Shown here in pieces: positions 43,857-53,338 of a stretch of DNA of 64,000 bases. The notes under the pieces were generated by a model, which saw only the letters and a program-made list of their open reading frames with translations, did no database searches and was not told the origin of the DNA. This stretch comes from Arthrobacter pascens (GTDB lineage: Bacteria > Actinomycetota > Actinomycetes > Actinomycetales > Micrococcaceae), in assembly GCF_030816475.1 (NCBI RefSeq), contig NZ_JAUSXF010000001.1, positions 1,612,001 through 1,676,000 on the forward strand, given 5' to 3'. The translations under genes were made by a program, and so were the position numbers. The stretch's first letter is position 1. Every line of letters starts with the position of its first letter.

Positions 43857-45293
43857 ATGTCAGCACACATCGGTGTCACCGGCCTTGCGGTGATGGGCGC
43901 CAACCTGGCCCGCAACCTGGCCCGGAACGGCTTCACCGTCGCCCTGCACAACAGGTCGGTCGAGAAGACTGATGCACTGCTCGAAAAGCACGGCAACGAC
44001 GGGGACTTTGTCCGGACTGAAACCCTGCAGGAACTCGTTGATTCCCTGGAGAAGCCCCGCCGCGTCCTGATCATGGTCAAGGCCGGCAAACCGGTCGACT
44101 CCGTGATCGAGCAGCTTGAACCGCTCCTGGAGGCCGGCGACATCATCATCGACGCCGGCAACTCGCACTACGAGGACACCCGGCGCCGCGAAGCCGCGCT
44201 GGCGAAGAAGGACCTGCACTTCGTGGGCATCGGCGTCTCCGGCGGTGAGGAAGGCGCCCTCAACGGACCGTCCATCATGCCGGGCGGCTCCAGGGAGTCC
44301 TACGATGCACTGGGCCCGCTGCTTGAGAAGATCGCTGCCCAGGTCGACGGCCAGCCCTGCTGCGCCTGGATCGGCACCGACGGCGCGGGCCACTTCGTCA
44401 AGATGGTCCACAACGGCATCGAGTATGCCGACATGCAGGTCATCGGCGAAGCTTTTGACCTGCTCCGCTCAGGTGCAGGCATCGAGCCAGCAGAGCAAGC
44501 CAAGATCTTCGCTGAGTGGAACAAGGGCGATCTGGCCTCCTTCCTGATCGAGATCTCCGCCGAAGTCCTGGGCCACGTGGACGGCAAAACGGGCAAGCCG
44601 TTCGTTGACGTGGTGGTTGACGCCGCAGGCCAGAAGGGCACAGGTCGCTGGACTGTCATCTCAGCCCTTGAGCTCGGATCACCCACGTCCGGCATCGCCG
44701 AGTCCGTGTTTGCCCGCGCGCTGTCCTCCCAGGCAGAGCAGCGCAAGCTCGCCCAGGAGCTGCTCGCCGGTGAGGAAATCAACGTCGACGTTCCGGAAAC
44801 CTTTGTTGAGGATGTCCGCCAGGCGCTGTACGCGTCCAAGCTGGTCTCCTACGCCCAGGGCCTGGACATGCTGACCTCCGCCGCCGTGGAATACGGATGG
44901 GACCTGAAGCTGGATGAGATCGCTTCGCTGTGGCGCGGCGGGTGCATCATCCGCGCCGAACTCCTGAAGGAAATCACCAAGGCCTATGCTGCCGAGGACA
45001 AGCCGGCCAACCTGCTGTTCGCCCCGGCATTCACCAAGGCCATCGCCGAGGTCCTGCCTGCCTGGCGCCGTGTGGTCTCCACCGCCGTCCAGCTGGGCAT
45101 CCCGGTCCCGGTCTTTTCCTCTTCACTTGCCTACTACGACGGCCTGCGCCGCAAGCGCCTGCCTGCTGCAGTGATCCAGGGCCAGCGTGACCTCTTCGGC
45201 GCGCACACCTACGGCCGGGTCGACGCCGAGGGCACATTCCACACCCTGTGGGGCGAGGACAAGTCCGAAATCGAAGCCGTGGACACACACTAA
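43857..45293 (+). CDS. gnd: 6-phosphogluconate dehydrogenase (decarboxylating)
   Basis: Pentose phosphate pathway enzyme making ribulose 5-phosphate and NADPH. The 478-aa protein shows the nucleotide motif IGVTGLAVMGANLARNLARN, VMVKAGKPVDSVIEQL, the substrate motif HFVGIGVSGGEEGALNGPSI and catalytic KMVHNGIEYADMQ. GGAG lies just before ATG 43857; an in-frame TTG one codon earlier is not used. It is divergent from a GntR regulator. Confidence 0.96.
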   Translation: MSAHIGVTGLAVMGANLARNLARNGFTVALHNRSVEKTDALLEKHGNDGDFVRTETLQELVDSLEKPRRVLIMVKAGKPVDSVIEQLEPLLEAGDIIIDAGNSHYEDTRRREAALAKKDLHFVGIGVSGGEEGALNGPSIMPGGSRESYDALGPLLEKIAAQVDGQPCCAWIGTDGAGHFVKMVHNGIEYADMQVIGEAFDLLRSGAGIEPAEQAKIFAEWNKGDLASFLIEISAEVLGHVDGKTGKPFVDVVVDAAGQKGTGRWTVISALELGSPTSGIAESVFARALSSQAEQRKLAQELLAGEEINVDVPETFVEDVRQALYASKLVSYAQGLDMLTSAAVEYGWDLKLDEIASLWRGGCIIRAELLKEITKAYAAEDKPANLLFAPAFTKAIAEVLPAWRRVVSTAVQLGIPVPVFSSSLAYYDGLRRKRLPAAVIQGQRDLFGAHTYGRVDAEGTFHTLWGEDKSEIEAVDTH

Positions 45294-45410
45294 CTTCCAC
45301 TGACCGCTTCACCAGCACGCTCATTGGCGGCCGGCAATTCCCGGATATTCTGGGAAATGCCGGCCGTTGGTGTTCCCGGTGGCGTTGTCCGTCCATCCAG
45401 GGAGTCAAAC

Positions 45411-45895
45411 ATGGCCACACCAGTAGTCCTCATCACTGGAGCATCCGCCGGGATCGGTTTCGAAGCTGCCAGGAAGCTCAGCAGCCACGGGTTCACCGTC
45501 TATGCCGGCGCCTCGCCAGGATGACTCAGCTGGTGTTGCCCGTCATGCGCCGGGCCGGCCAGGGACGGATCATCAACATCTCATCCATCGGCGGCAAGTT
45601 CTATGAGCCATTGGGCACCTGGTACCACGCGACGAAGTTCGCTGTAGAGGGGCATGAGCGACGCCCTGCGGCTGGAACTGAAGCCGCACGGGATCACCGT
45701 GTCCATCATCGATCCGGCCAGCACGCAGAGCGATTGATTGCCGGCGCCGTACTCCACGCTGCCAGCTCCGCACACCCCAGGACCCGGTATCCGGTGGGCA
45801 GGGGCGCCAGGCCCATTCTTGGTCTCAGGCGGCTCTTGCCGGACCGGCTTTACGACGCGCTGGTCATGGCAGTGCTGAAAACGCGTGGCGGGCTG
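45411..45895 (+). pseudogene. short-chain dehydrogenase pseudogene
   Basis: The start is intact (ATPVVLITGASAGIGFEAAR), but after about 35 codons the frame stops. The next frame gives RMTQLVLPVMRRAGQGRIIN and SSIGGKFYEPLGTWYHATKF, the middle and catalytic region of the same kind of SDR, so roughly 70 codons are missing at about 45515. A second frame change near 45652 leads to MSDALRLELKPHGITVSIID. A further stretch to about 45895 resembles an SDR C-terminus. The deletion plus frame changes make a functional product very unlikely. Confidence 0.8.
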
Positions 45896-45899
45896 AGCG

Positions 45900-46484
45900 T
45901 CAGAGATGGTATTCGATCTCGTATTCGGCCGGGTCGACGGCCGGTTTGGTCTCCCGCTGCGCGTCGCGGTGGCGCCACTTGGCAGGGACCCCGGTAACGA
46001 TCGATTCCGGCGGTGCGTCCTTGACTACCACGGCGTTGGCACCCACAGCGCTGTCCCGGCCGATGATGATAGGCCCCAGGATTTTGGCGCCCGCGCCGAT
46101 GGTCACACGGTCGCCGATAGTGGGGTGGCGCTTGACCTTTGCCAGGGAACGGCCGCCGAGAGTCACGCCGTGATAGATCATCACGTCCTCGCCGATTTCG
46201 GCCGTCTCCCCGATGACCACGCCCATGCCGTGGTCAATGAAGAACCGCCGGCCGATCGTCGCGCCGGGATGGATCTCGATGCCCGTCAGGAACCGGCCAA
46301 GCTGGGACACAAGCCGGGCCGGGAATCGCAGGCCTGGATTCTGCCACATACGGTGGGTCAGCCGGTGGATCCAGATGGCATGCAGCCCTGAATAGGCGAA
46401 AAAGTTCTCAAAAGAACCTCGAGCCGCCGGGTCGTGCGACCGGGCGGCGTCGAGGTCTTCCTTAAGTCTTGCGAAAAAGCCCAC
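45900..46484 (-). CDS. cysE: serine O-acetyltransferase
   Basis: Acetylates serine in the first step of cysteine synthesis. The 194-aa protein has the left-handed beta-helix typical of hexapeptide transferases: [40 protein letters not shown] and [20 protein letters not shown]. The short form without the long E. coli N-terminus is common in Gram-positives. The start is GTG 46484 with AGAAAG upstream. cysK lies 39 bases upstream on the same strand, so the two form an operon. Confidence 0.93.
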   Translation of the reverse strand: MGFFARLKEDLDAARSHDPAARGSFENFFAYSGLHAIWIHRLTHRMWQNPGLRFPARLVSQLGRFLTGIEIHPGATIGRRFFIDHGMGVVIGETAEIGEDVMIYHGVTLGGRSLAKVKRHPTIGDRVTIGAGAKILGPIIIGRDSAVGANAVVVKDAPPESIVTGVPAKWRHRDAQRETKPAVDPAEYEIEYHL

Positions 46485-46523
46485 AAAGATCTTTCTACAG
46501 GAAACGGGCGGACGGCGGATTAA

Positions 46524-47459
46524 TCAGCCGCGGATGTCGTCATAGAGCACGGTGGAGATGTAACGCTCACCGAAGTCGCAGACGACCGCCACAATCAGCT
46601 TGCCCGCGTTCTCGGGACGCTTGGCCAGTTCCAGCGCGCCCCAGACGATGGCGCCGGAGGAGATGCCGCCCAGGATGCCTTCGCGGATACCCAGGTCACG
46701 GGCCACGGACACGGAGTCCTCCAGGGTCGCGTCCAGGACCTCGTCGTAGATGTTGGTGTCCAGGAGTTCGGGGATGAAGTTGGCACCCAGACCCTGGATC
46801 TTGTGCGGGCCGGGGGAGCCGCCGTTCAGGATGGGAGAGTCTTTCGGCTCGACCGCAACGATCTGGACGTCGGGGTTGCGCTCCTTCAGGAACTGTCCGA
46901 CGCCGGTGATGGTGCCGCCGGTGCCGATGCCGGAGACAAAGATGTCCACCTTGCCGTCGGTGTCCTTCCAGATTTCCTCCGCCGTGGTTTCACGGTGGAT
47001 CCTGGGGTTGGCCTCGTTGGCGAACTGCTGGGCCCAGATGGAGTTCTCCGTGTTGGCCACTATTTCCTGGGCCTTCTCCACAGCGCCGCGCATGCCTTCG
47101 GAGCCGGGGGTCAGGACAATCTCGGCGCCAAAGGCGCGCAGCATGACACGGCGTTCGGTGGACATGGTTTCAGGCATGGTCAGGATGACCTTGTAGCCGC
47201 GGGCAGCGCCCACCATGGCCAGGGCGATGCCGGTGTTGCCGGATGTTCCTTCGACGATGGTTCCGCCGGGCTTGAGGGCGCCTGACTTTTCAGCGGCGTC
47301 AATGATTGCCACGCCGATACGGTCCTTGACGCTGTTGGCCGGGTTGTAGAACTCGAGCTTGACGGCAACCGTGGCGTCCAGCCCTTCGGTCAGCCGGTTC
47401 AGGCGGACCAGCGGGGTGTTGCCGACCAGCTGCGTTACATCGTCATAGATCCGTGCCAT
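46524..47459 (-). CDS. cysK: cysteine synthase A
   Basis: O-acetylserine sulfhydrylase, the PLP enzyme that makes cysteine from O-acetylserine and sulfide. The PLP Lys is in [19 protein letters not shown], the phosphate loop in [20 protein letters not shown], and [15 protein letters not shown] is the second glycine-rich loop. ATG 47459 (MARIYDDV) matches the family start; ATG 47465 is two codons earlier. The length is 311 aa. It is first in the cysK-cysE unit. Confidence 0.95.
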   Translation of the reverse strand: MARIYDDVTQLVGNTPLVRLNRLTEGLDATVAVKLEFYNPANSVKDRIGVAIIDAAEKSGALKPGGTIVEGTSGNTGIALAMVGAARGYKVILTMPETMSTERRVMLRAFGAEIVLTPGSEGMRGAVEKAQEIVANTENSIWAQQFANEANPRIHRETTAEEIWKDTDGKVDIFVSGIGTGGTITGVGQFLKERNPDVQIVAVEPKDSPILNGGSPGPHKIQGLGANFIPELLDTNIYDEVLDATLEDSVSVARDLGIREGILGGISSGAIVWGALELAKRPENAGKLIVAVVCDFGERYISTVLYDDIRG

Positions 47460-47524
47460 GTACATATGCCTATCTCTGAAGAGTGAATACTGAGGTCAGC
47501 CTAACGACGGCGGCCCGGCGGCTG

Positions 47525-48049
47525 CTAAGCATTAAGCCATGCAGAGTAATATTTCCTCGCCTTGGCCAGCTTGGGATTGATGATCACCTGGCAGTAACCC
47601 TGTTCGGGATGTTTGGCGTAGTAATCCTGGTGGAATTCTTCCGCCACGTAGAACCGGGGAAGCCTGCTGACCTCGGTGACTATCGGGTTCGCCCACAGCG
47701 CCTGGTTCCGTTCAATAGCTTCCTCGAAGAGAATCTTCTCCTCGGTCGTCTGGTAGAACATGGACGAGCGGTACTGTGTGCCGACGTCGTAGCCCTGCCG
47801 GTTGAGGGTGGTGGGATCGTGCAGGGCAAAGAACATGTCCAGGATGACCTCCGCTGGAATGATGTCCTCATCGAAAGTGACAGCCACTACTTCGGCATGA
47901 CCGGTGGTCCCGCTGCATACAGAGTAGTAGTCCGGCTGTGGATCGTGGCCGCCCGTGTAGCCCGAAACCACCGAACTGACGCCCTTTGTTTTCTGGTAGA
48001 CAGCGTCGAGGCACCAGAAGCAGCCTCCGCCAAGAACAAAAGTTTTCAT
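47525..48049 (-). CDS. msrA: peptide methionine-(S)-S-oxide reductase
   Basis: Repairs oxidised methionine in proteins. The catalytic Cys is in LGGGCFWCLDAVYQKTKGV, followed by SGYTGGHDPQPDYYSVCSGT and GHAEVVAVTFDE, then YRSSMFYQTTEEK and QDYYAKHPEQGYCQVII with the recycling Cys near the end. The length is 174 aa. ATG 48049 is chosen for GAAGAGATC just upstream; the open frame continues to 49012 but only as antisense of the next gene. Confidence 0.95.
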   Translation of the reverse strand: MKTFVLGGGCFWCLDAVYQKTKGVSSVVSGYTGGHDPQPDYYSVCSGTTGHAEVVAVTFDEDIIPAEVILDMFFALHDPTTLNRQGYDVGTQYRSSMFYQTTEEKILFEEAIERNQALWANPIVTEVSRLPRFYVAEEFHQDYYAKHPEQGYCQVIINPKLAKARKYYSAWLNA

Positions 48050-48148
48050 GATCTCTTCAATGGTCGGCCGTCCCGGATGATTCCCCCACCACCTTACGAG
48101 ACTGTTACGCGTGCAGGCCAGACGTTCGGATGGGGTAAAACTGTGACT

Positions 48149-49078
48149 ATGGATCCCGTAAATACCGGTGTTACAGGCACGGACGGAAACGGCGGCGACG
48201 GGAACGGCGCTTCCGGCAAAACTACTGCCGGCGACAAGCCGGACGCCCCCACCCTTGGCCAGTTGCTGCTGGCGGTGGAGGAACTGTGGCCTGAATCGCT
48301 GGCGGAGAACTGGGATGAAGTGGGACTGGTGGCCGGCCACCCCTCCGCACCTGTCACCCGGGTGATGTTCGCCGTGGATCCGACACTGGAGGTCATTGAC
48401 GAGGCTGTGGAGTGGGGCGCCGAACTGCTCATCACCCATCACCCCCTGCTGCTTAAAGGCGTCACGTCGGTGGCAGCGACCACAGCCAAAGGCAAAGCGA
48501 TCCACCGGCTCATCGAGTCGGGCACCGCCCTGCTGACCGTCCACACCAACGGTGATTCCGCCGTTGGGGGTGTCTCCGATGTCCTGGCTGACGCCTTGGG
48601 GCTTGAGGGCGTCGCCCCGCTGACGGTAGCCGCCAACGGTCTGCCGGAAGAGGGGATCGGGCGCGTGGGGGAGCTTCCGGAGGTGACCAGCCTGGGTGAT
48701 TTCGCTGCCCGCGTGTTCGGCATCCTTCCATCGGTGGCCGGAGGCGTCCGCGTCTCGGGTGACAAGGACGGCCTGGTGCGCAGGGTCGCTGTGTGCGGCG
48801 GGGCGGGAGATTCGCTGTTCAACGAGGTGCGTGCCAGTAACGCCGATGTCTATGTCACCGCTGACCTCCGGCACCACCCGGCCTCGGAGGCAAGGGAAGG
48901 AGCCGTGAACGGACGGCCTTACCTCATTGACGTCTCGCACTTCGCCAGCGAATGGCTGTGGCTCCCCGCGGCCGCGTCCGCACTGGGCAACGTGCTGGCC
49001 GATCAGGGCCATGATGTCGAGATCCGGGTAAGCACTACCAACAGTGATCCCTGGGACTTCATTCTGACTCCCGGCTAG
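48149..49078 (+). CDS. Nif3-like dinuclear metal centre protein
   Basis: A 309-aa member of the Nif3/YqfO (GTP cyclohydrolase I type 2) family. Conserved motifs are ENWDEVGLVAGHPSAPV, ELLITHHPLLLKGV with the metal-binding His pair, VHTNGDSAVGGVSDVLADAL, VYVTADLRHHPASEA and LIDVSHFASEWLW, which together bind two metal ions. The role is not settled. A Gly/Asn-rich N-terminal stretch of about 35 residues is unusual and may be unstructured. ATG 48149 is used; GTG 48143 is two codons upstream. It is followed by the coiled-coil gene, a common pairing in actinobacteria. Confidence 0.92.
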   Translation: MDPVNTGVTGTDGNGGDGNGASGKTTAGDKPDAPTLGQLLLAVEELWPESLAENWDEVGLVAGHPSAPVTRVMFAVDPTLEVIDEAVEWGAELLITHHPLLLKGVTSVAATTAKGKAIHRLIESGTALLTVHTNGDSAVGGVSDVLADALGLEGVAPLTVAANGLPEEGIGRVGELPEVTSLGDFAARVFGILPSVAGGVRVSGDKDGLVRRVAVCGGAGDSLFNEVRASNADVYVTADLRHHPASEAREGAVNGRPYLIDVSHFASEWLWLPAAASALGNVLADQGHDVEIRVSTTNSDPWDFILTPG

Positions 49079-49191
49079 GCCTGGAATGCGAGGGGCGCCG
49101 GGGGAGCGCAGGGGAGCAGGCCAGGCGCTAGAGTCTATAGAGCGCCGGAACGGTGCCCGGTTGCGGCCGGATGGATCAAGCGGAGGTATCA

Positions 49192-49929
49192 GTGGCTAAG
49201 GCAGCACCGGCGGAACAGTTGAAGTTGCTCGAACTGCAGGGGCTGGATGCGAAGCTCAAGTCCTTGTCCAACCGCCGCCGTGCCCTTGAAACAGATCCCC
49301 GGATCGAGGATCTGCAGTCCGCGCTTTCGGTGGCCAGCGGTGAACTGGGCGCAGCCAAGATGGCCGTCCACGACGCCGAGACCGAGCTTAAGCGCGCCGA
49401 GGCCGACGTGGAGCAGGTGGCGTCCCGCATTGAGCGCGACGAGGCCCGGTTGAACAGCGGGACAGGACTGTCCAAGGACCTGGTGGCCCTGCAGAAGGAC
49501 ATTGCCTCACTGAACAAGCGGCGTTCAGACCTTGAGGACGTGGAGCTTGAAGTGATGGAGCGCCTCGATTCGCTGCGGGCAAGGCAGGCGGCGCAGCAGG
49601 TGATCGTTGACGACATCCAGGCCTCGTTCGGCACCATCCGCGCCCAGCTCGATGAAGCCCTGGCGGAAGTGGATGCCGAAGCAGCCGTCGTCCGCGGCAA
49701 GCGCACCGAGTTCGCGGCCGGGCTCGACGCCGGACTGCTGGCGGTCTATGAGAAGACGCTGGCCAAGCGGGGAGTTGGCGCCGCCCGGCTGTTTCACGGC
49801 ACGTCGGAGGCGTCCGGGATGAAACTCAGCCCCGGTGACCTCGCCGAGATTAAGTCGGCTTCTGAGGATGACATTGTCTTTTGCCCGGATTCCGGCTGCA
49901 TCCTGGTCCGCTCCGCCGAATGGAACTGA
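49192..49929 (+). CDS. coiled-coil protein of the CT398/zinc-ribbon family
   Basis: A 245-aa protein that is mostly a long helical hairpin (about residues 20-170) rich in Ala, Glu and Leu, such as LGAAKMAVHDAETELKRAEA and LVALQKDIASLNKRRSDLED. The C-terminus should be a zinc ribbon with two CxxC pairs, but only CPDSGC is left near the end (VFCPDSGCILVRSAEW) and the first pair is absent (GAARLFHGTSEASG). The family usually lies next to Nif3 genes, as here. GCGGAGGTATCA precedes GTG 49192. Function is unknown; a role in protein complexes or at the membrane is possible. Confidence 0.88.
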   Translation: MAKAAPAEQLKLLELQGLDAKLKSLSNRRRALETDPRIEDLQSALSVASGELGAAKMAVHDAETELKRAEADVEQVASRIERDEARLNSGTGLSKDLVALQKDIASLNKRRSDLEDVELEVMERLDSLRARQAAQQVIVDDIQASFGTIRAQLDEALAEVDAEAAVVRGKRTEFAAGLDAGLLAVYEKTLAKRGVGAARLFHGTSEASGMKLSPGDLAEIKSASEDDIVFCPDSGCILVRSAEWN

Positions 49930-49932
49930 GCA

Positions 49933-50697
49933 CTAGTTGGGCAGGATGATGTTCAGGGCGTGCGCCTTCCTGGCTGAACCGTCAACGAGCTCCGCATCCC
50001 ATTTCTCCTGCGCCGCTTTCAGCAGCTGAGCGGGCGTCCGCGGCGGGTTTCCGCGACGGGCCAGCAGGTGCCTGGCGAGCTCGCCCCGGGTGTGTTTGGC
50101 GAAGTGGCTGACCACTTTCCGCACCCCGTTGTCTTCTGTAAAGACATTGATGGCAACAGTCTGCGCCGGTGGCGGAGCCCAGGCCGCCGCGTAGGTGCTG
50201 GAACGGCAGTCCACCAGCAGTTCCCCGGCAGTGAGTTCAGTGAGGGCCTCCGCCAGCTGCGGCTTCCAGAACGAGGCGAGGCGTCCGACGTCGGGCAGCG
50301 GCGTCCCCATCGACAGCCGGTAGGCGGGGACCCTGTCCCCAAACCGGATGGCACCCCAGAGGGCTGAAATCACCAGCACTGAGTCGTCGGCCTTCCGGCG
50401 CTGCGCCGGGGTCAGGCTCCTGTAACCCAGTGCGTCATAAAGAACGCCGGAATAGATCTGGTGGGCAGGGGCGGCCGGTTCGGCTCCCAGCCGGGTGTTG
50501 CGTTCGACGTCGTCCTTCAGCGAGGCGCCCACGCCCAGCAGGGCCAGGGCGTCCTCATGCGCACTCACGGTACCGAGGGCCTCGAGGACTTTCGCCCGGT
50601 AGCTGTTGAGTGCCGGAAAACTCAGGGAAGACCAGTTGACGGCGGATCCGCCGGCTGCCGGGGTCTTGCCTTCGGAGGGGGGAAGCAGAATCAGCAC
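49933..50697 (-). CDS. yaaA: peroxide stress protein YaaA family
   Basis: The protein starts MLILLPPSEGKTPAAGGSAV, the hallmark of YaaA (UPF0246), and is 254 aa as expected. Other conserved parts are YSGVLYDALGYRSLTPAQRR and FGDRVPAYRLSMGTPLPDVG. In E. coli YaaA limits free iron during peroxide stress. It converges on the zinc-ribbon gene with only three bases between stops and is divergent from the RNase P RNA gene. Confidence 0.92.
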   Translation of the reverse strand: MLILLPPSEGKTPAAGGSAVNWSSLSFPALNSYRAKVLEALGTVSAHEDALALLGVGASLKDDVERNTRLGAEPAAPAHQIYSGVLYDALGYRSLTPAQRRKADDSVLVISALWGAIRFGDRVPAYRLSMGTPLPDVGRLASFWKPQLAEALTELTAGELLVDCRSSTYAAAWAPPPAQTVAINVFTEDNGVRKVVSHFAKHTRGELARHLLARRGNPPRTPAQLLKAAQEKWDAELVDGSARKAHALNIILPN

Positions 50698-50752
50698 CGT
50701 ACGATACTACCGGCGGCGGGAGCATCAGCGGTGCGCCGGTAGACTGGATAAC

Positions 50753-51147
50753 GGATGGGTTGACCAGGCGGCCGCGCGTCACGCAAGTGGCTCGAGGAAC
50801 GTCCGGGCTCCGCAGGGCAGGGTGGTGGGTAACGCCCACTCGGGGTAACCCGCAGGCCAGTGCCACAGAGAACAGACCGCCTGGGTCGCGCCGGTTTGAA
50901 AGCGGCACGAACCAGGTAAGGGTGAAACGGTGGTGTAAGAGACCACCAGCTTCCCGGGTGACCGGGAAGGCTAGGTAAACCCCACCCGGAGCAAGGCCAG
51001 ACAGGACACGTTTGAGGGCTGCCCGCCCGAGTGTCCGGGTAGGCCGCTGGAGGGTGCCGGCAACGGTACTCGTAGATGGATGGCCGCCGCTCCCTTTCCG
51101 GCAACGGAAGGGGAGGCACAGAACCCGGCGTATCGGTCAGCCCATCC
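50753..51147 (+). ncRNA. rnpB: RNase P RNA, bacterial class A
   Basis: The catalytic RNA of RNase P. The universal elements are GAGGAACGTCC at 50794 and ACAGAACCCGG at 51118. Helix P1 closes GGATGGG at 50753-50759 with CCCATCC at 51141-51147. A GC-rich class A core with internal hairpins (for example 50955-50974 area) fits an actinobacterial RNA of about 395 bases. Exact ends are estimated from P1. Confidence 0.95.
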
Positions 51148-51446
51148 ATTAACCTGCCTGAGCTCACGGTGCAGCCAAGGCACACCCCTCCGCCAGCCGG
51201 CCTGAGGGCCATGTGAGTGATTTCACGCGACTCAGGCCATTCGCTGACTCCCGGCTAATTTACAATTGGAGACGGACGTAGAAGTTCTCCGCCGGAGCAG
51301 CGTTTGCAGCCGGCGGTTTTTCTTTGCACACGATCCAGGCACCCGGGGTGGACCGAATCCTGCCGGTGCCGGTGCCCCTGGACATCATCAGGTGGCAGAC
51401 AACCGCATACGAGGACGTATGCGGCTGAACCGAGGAAGGTAGTTCT
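51148..51446. other. intergenic region between rnpB and the GAPDH gene
   Basis: No gene is supported in about 300 bases. TACAAT near 51261-51266 is a good -10-like hexamer, with only a weak partner upstream, and probably belongs to the GAPDH promoter. The rnpB 3' end and its terminator should lie at the left side, but no strong T-tract is visible. Confidence 0.45.
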
Positions 51447-52925
51447 GTGAGCCAGACGTCAGATTCTTGTCTTGATACGTGGATGGGGCGGGAGGCCCTC
51501 GCCGAGGCCATGATCCCCGTGATCGGCCGGCTTTACCGCGAGAACAACGTGGTGACCAGCATCCACGGTCGCAGCCTGATCAACAAGTCCACCATGAACA
51601 TCCTCAAGGCGCACCGCTTCGCCCGCCGGATGAGCAAGGATGAACTGCTCCTGGAGGAAACGGCCCCGCTGCTCAATGTGCTGGCCGGGCTGGAACTGGG
51701 AGCGGCGGCCATCGATATTGCCCGCCTCAACCAGAAGTTCAAGGAAGAGGCCGGAGACGCGACACTCGAGGAATTCCTCCGTGCCGAACTGGCCGATGTC
51801 GTGGGCAAACGGGGCGGCGACGACCGCACCAGCACCGACGTCGTGCTCTACGGCTTTGGCCGCATCGGCCGCCTGCTGGCGCGCCTCCTGATTGAAAAGG
51901 CAGGCGGCGGCCACGGCCTGCGGCTGCGCGCTATTGTGGTGCGACGCGGTTCGGACAAAGACCTGTCCAAGCGGGCAAGCCTCCTGCGCCGGGACTCGGT
52001 GCACGGCTCCTTCGAGGGAACCATCCGTGTGGATGAGGAAGCCAACACCATCACCGCCAACGGTGTCCAGGTCCAGGTCATTTACTCGGACAACCCGGCC
52101 ACCATCGACTACACGGCCTACGGCATCCGCAACGCCCTGGTAGTGGATAACACAGGCCGCTGGCGCGATGCCGAAGGCCTCTCCCAGCACCTGCAGAGCA
52201 CCGGCGTGTCCCGCGTGCTCCTCACGGCCCCGGGCAAGGGCGACCTGAAGAACATCGTCCACGGCATCAACCACGGCACCATCCTCGATTCCGACAAGAT
52301 CGTCACTGCCGCCTCCTGCACCACTAATGCCATCACCCCGGTCCTGAAGGCCATCAACGACAAGTTCGGCGTGGTCCACGGCCATGTGGAAACTGTCCAC
52401 TCGTTCACCAATGACCAGAACCTGATCGACAACTTCCACAAGGGCGATCGGCGCGGGCGCTCCGCCGCGCTGAACATGGTGATCACGGAAACGGGGGCTG
52501 CCAAAGCTGTCGCCAAGGCCTTGCCCGAACTGCTGGGCAAGCTCACGGGCAGCTCCATCCGAGTCCCCACACCGGATGTTTCCCTGGCGATCCTGAACCT
52601 CAGCCTCGAGCGGGGGACCACCAAGGACGAGATCAACAACTACCTGCGTGAAATGTCGCTGCATTCGGAGCTCCGCAAGCAGATCGACTACATCGATTCC
52701 CCTGAAGTTGTCTCCACGGACTTCGTCGGCTCCCGCCGCGCCGGGATCGTCGACGGCCTTGCCACCATCTCCAATGACAAGAACCTGGTTCTCTACGTCT
52801 GGTACGACAACGAGTTCGGCTACAGCTGCCAGGTGGTCCGTGTCATGGAGGAAATGGCCGGCGTCAACCCGCCGTCGTTCCCTGCGAAGGAAACCGCAGC
52901 AGCCCTCGCTGCAATCGCCGTTTAG
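51447..52925 (+). CDS. gap: glyceraldehyde-3-phosphate dehydrogenase, long form
   Basis: A 492-aa GAPDH with an extra N-terminal domain of about 130 residues (MSQTSDSCLDTWMGREALAE, then all-helical) before the normal NAD-binding start VVLYGFGRIGRLLARLLIE. The catalytic Cys is in VTAASCTTNAITPVLKAI and the C-terminal NAD contact in WYDNEFGYSCQVVRVMEEM. This long type matches GapB-like enzymes of corynebacteria, which work mainly in gluconeogenesis. GTG 51447 has GAGGAAGG upstream. The gluconeogenic role fits the glyoxylate shunt genes elsewhere in the window. Confidence 0.93.
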   Translation: MSQTSDSCLDTWMGREALAEAMIPVIGRLYRENNVVTSIHGRSLINKSTMNILKAHRFARRMSKDELLLEETAPLLNVLAGLELGAAAIDIARLNQKFKEEAGDATLEEFLRAELADVVGKRGGDDRTSTDVVLYGFGRIGRLLARLLIEKAGGGHGLRLRAIVVRRGSDKDLSKRASLLRRDSVHGSFEGTIRVDEEANTITANGVQVQVIYSDNPATIDYTAYGIRNALVVDNTGRWRDAEGLSQHLQSTGVSRVLLTAPGKGDLKNIVHGINHGTILDSDKIVTAASCTTNAITPVLKAINDKFGVVHGHVETVHSFTNDQNLIDNFHKGDRRGRSAALNMVITETGAAKAVAKALPELLGKLTGSSIRVPTPDVSLAILNLSLERGTTKDEINNYLREMSLHSELRKQIDYIDSPEVVSTDFVGSRRAGIVDGLATISNDKNLVLYVWYDNEFGYSCQVVRVMEEMAGVNPPSFPAKETAAALAAIAV

Positions 52926-53013
52926 TACCCAGCAGTACGCCACCCTTCGGATTCCGGGCATATTCTCGGCTGATTCACTGGAATCAGCCGGGAAACGGGA
53001 CCACACTGGGGGC

Positions 53014-53223
53014 ATGGAAAACGAATCGACTCTTCAACACGACACCACACTCGAACACGCCCTGGATGTGGCCAAGGCCAACCATAAGGAGGCCATCCGG
53101 CTTCTGGACAAGGCCCGCGAGGCACACAGGGCGGGGGATGTCAGTGAGGACCGGGTGCGCCAGCTCGAGGATCTCCTGCAACTGGCCGAAGAGGACCTCC
53201 GGAGGGTGACCCGGGAGCAGTAA
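53014..53223 (+). CDS. small hypothetical helical protein, 69 aa
   Basis: A short acidic protein predicted to be two helices: LEHALDVAKANHKEAIRLLD and SEDRVRQLEDLLQLAEEDLR. No family is recognised. ATG 53014 is chosen with GGGG upstream (CACTGGGGGC). It lies alone between the GAPDH gene and the HNH nuclease gene. The helical pattern suggests a small coiled coil, possibly forming a dimer. Confidence 0.6.
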   Translation: MENESTLQHDTTLEHALDVAKANHKEAIRLLDKAREAHRAGDVSEDRVRQLEDLLQLAEEDLRRVTREQ

Positions 53224-53338
53224 GAGGGCTTCGACTCGACCGGCACCTGTCCTCCACACCTGTGGATAGCGGCCACGGAGTCGGTAGGGTGGCCTAGGCT
53301 CTTCTGGTGCACTACGTTTCCGGAAGGGCAGGCCGCCC

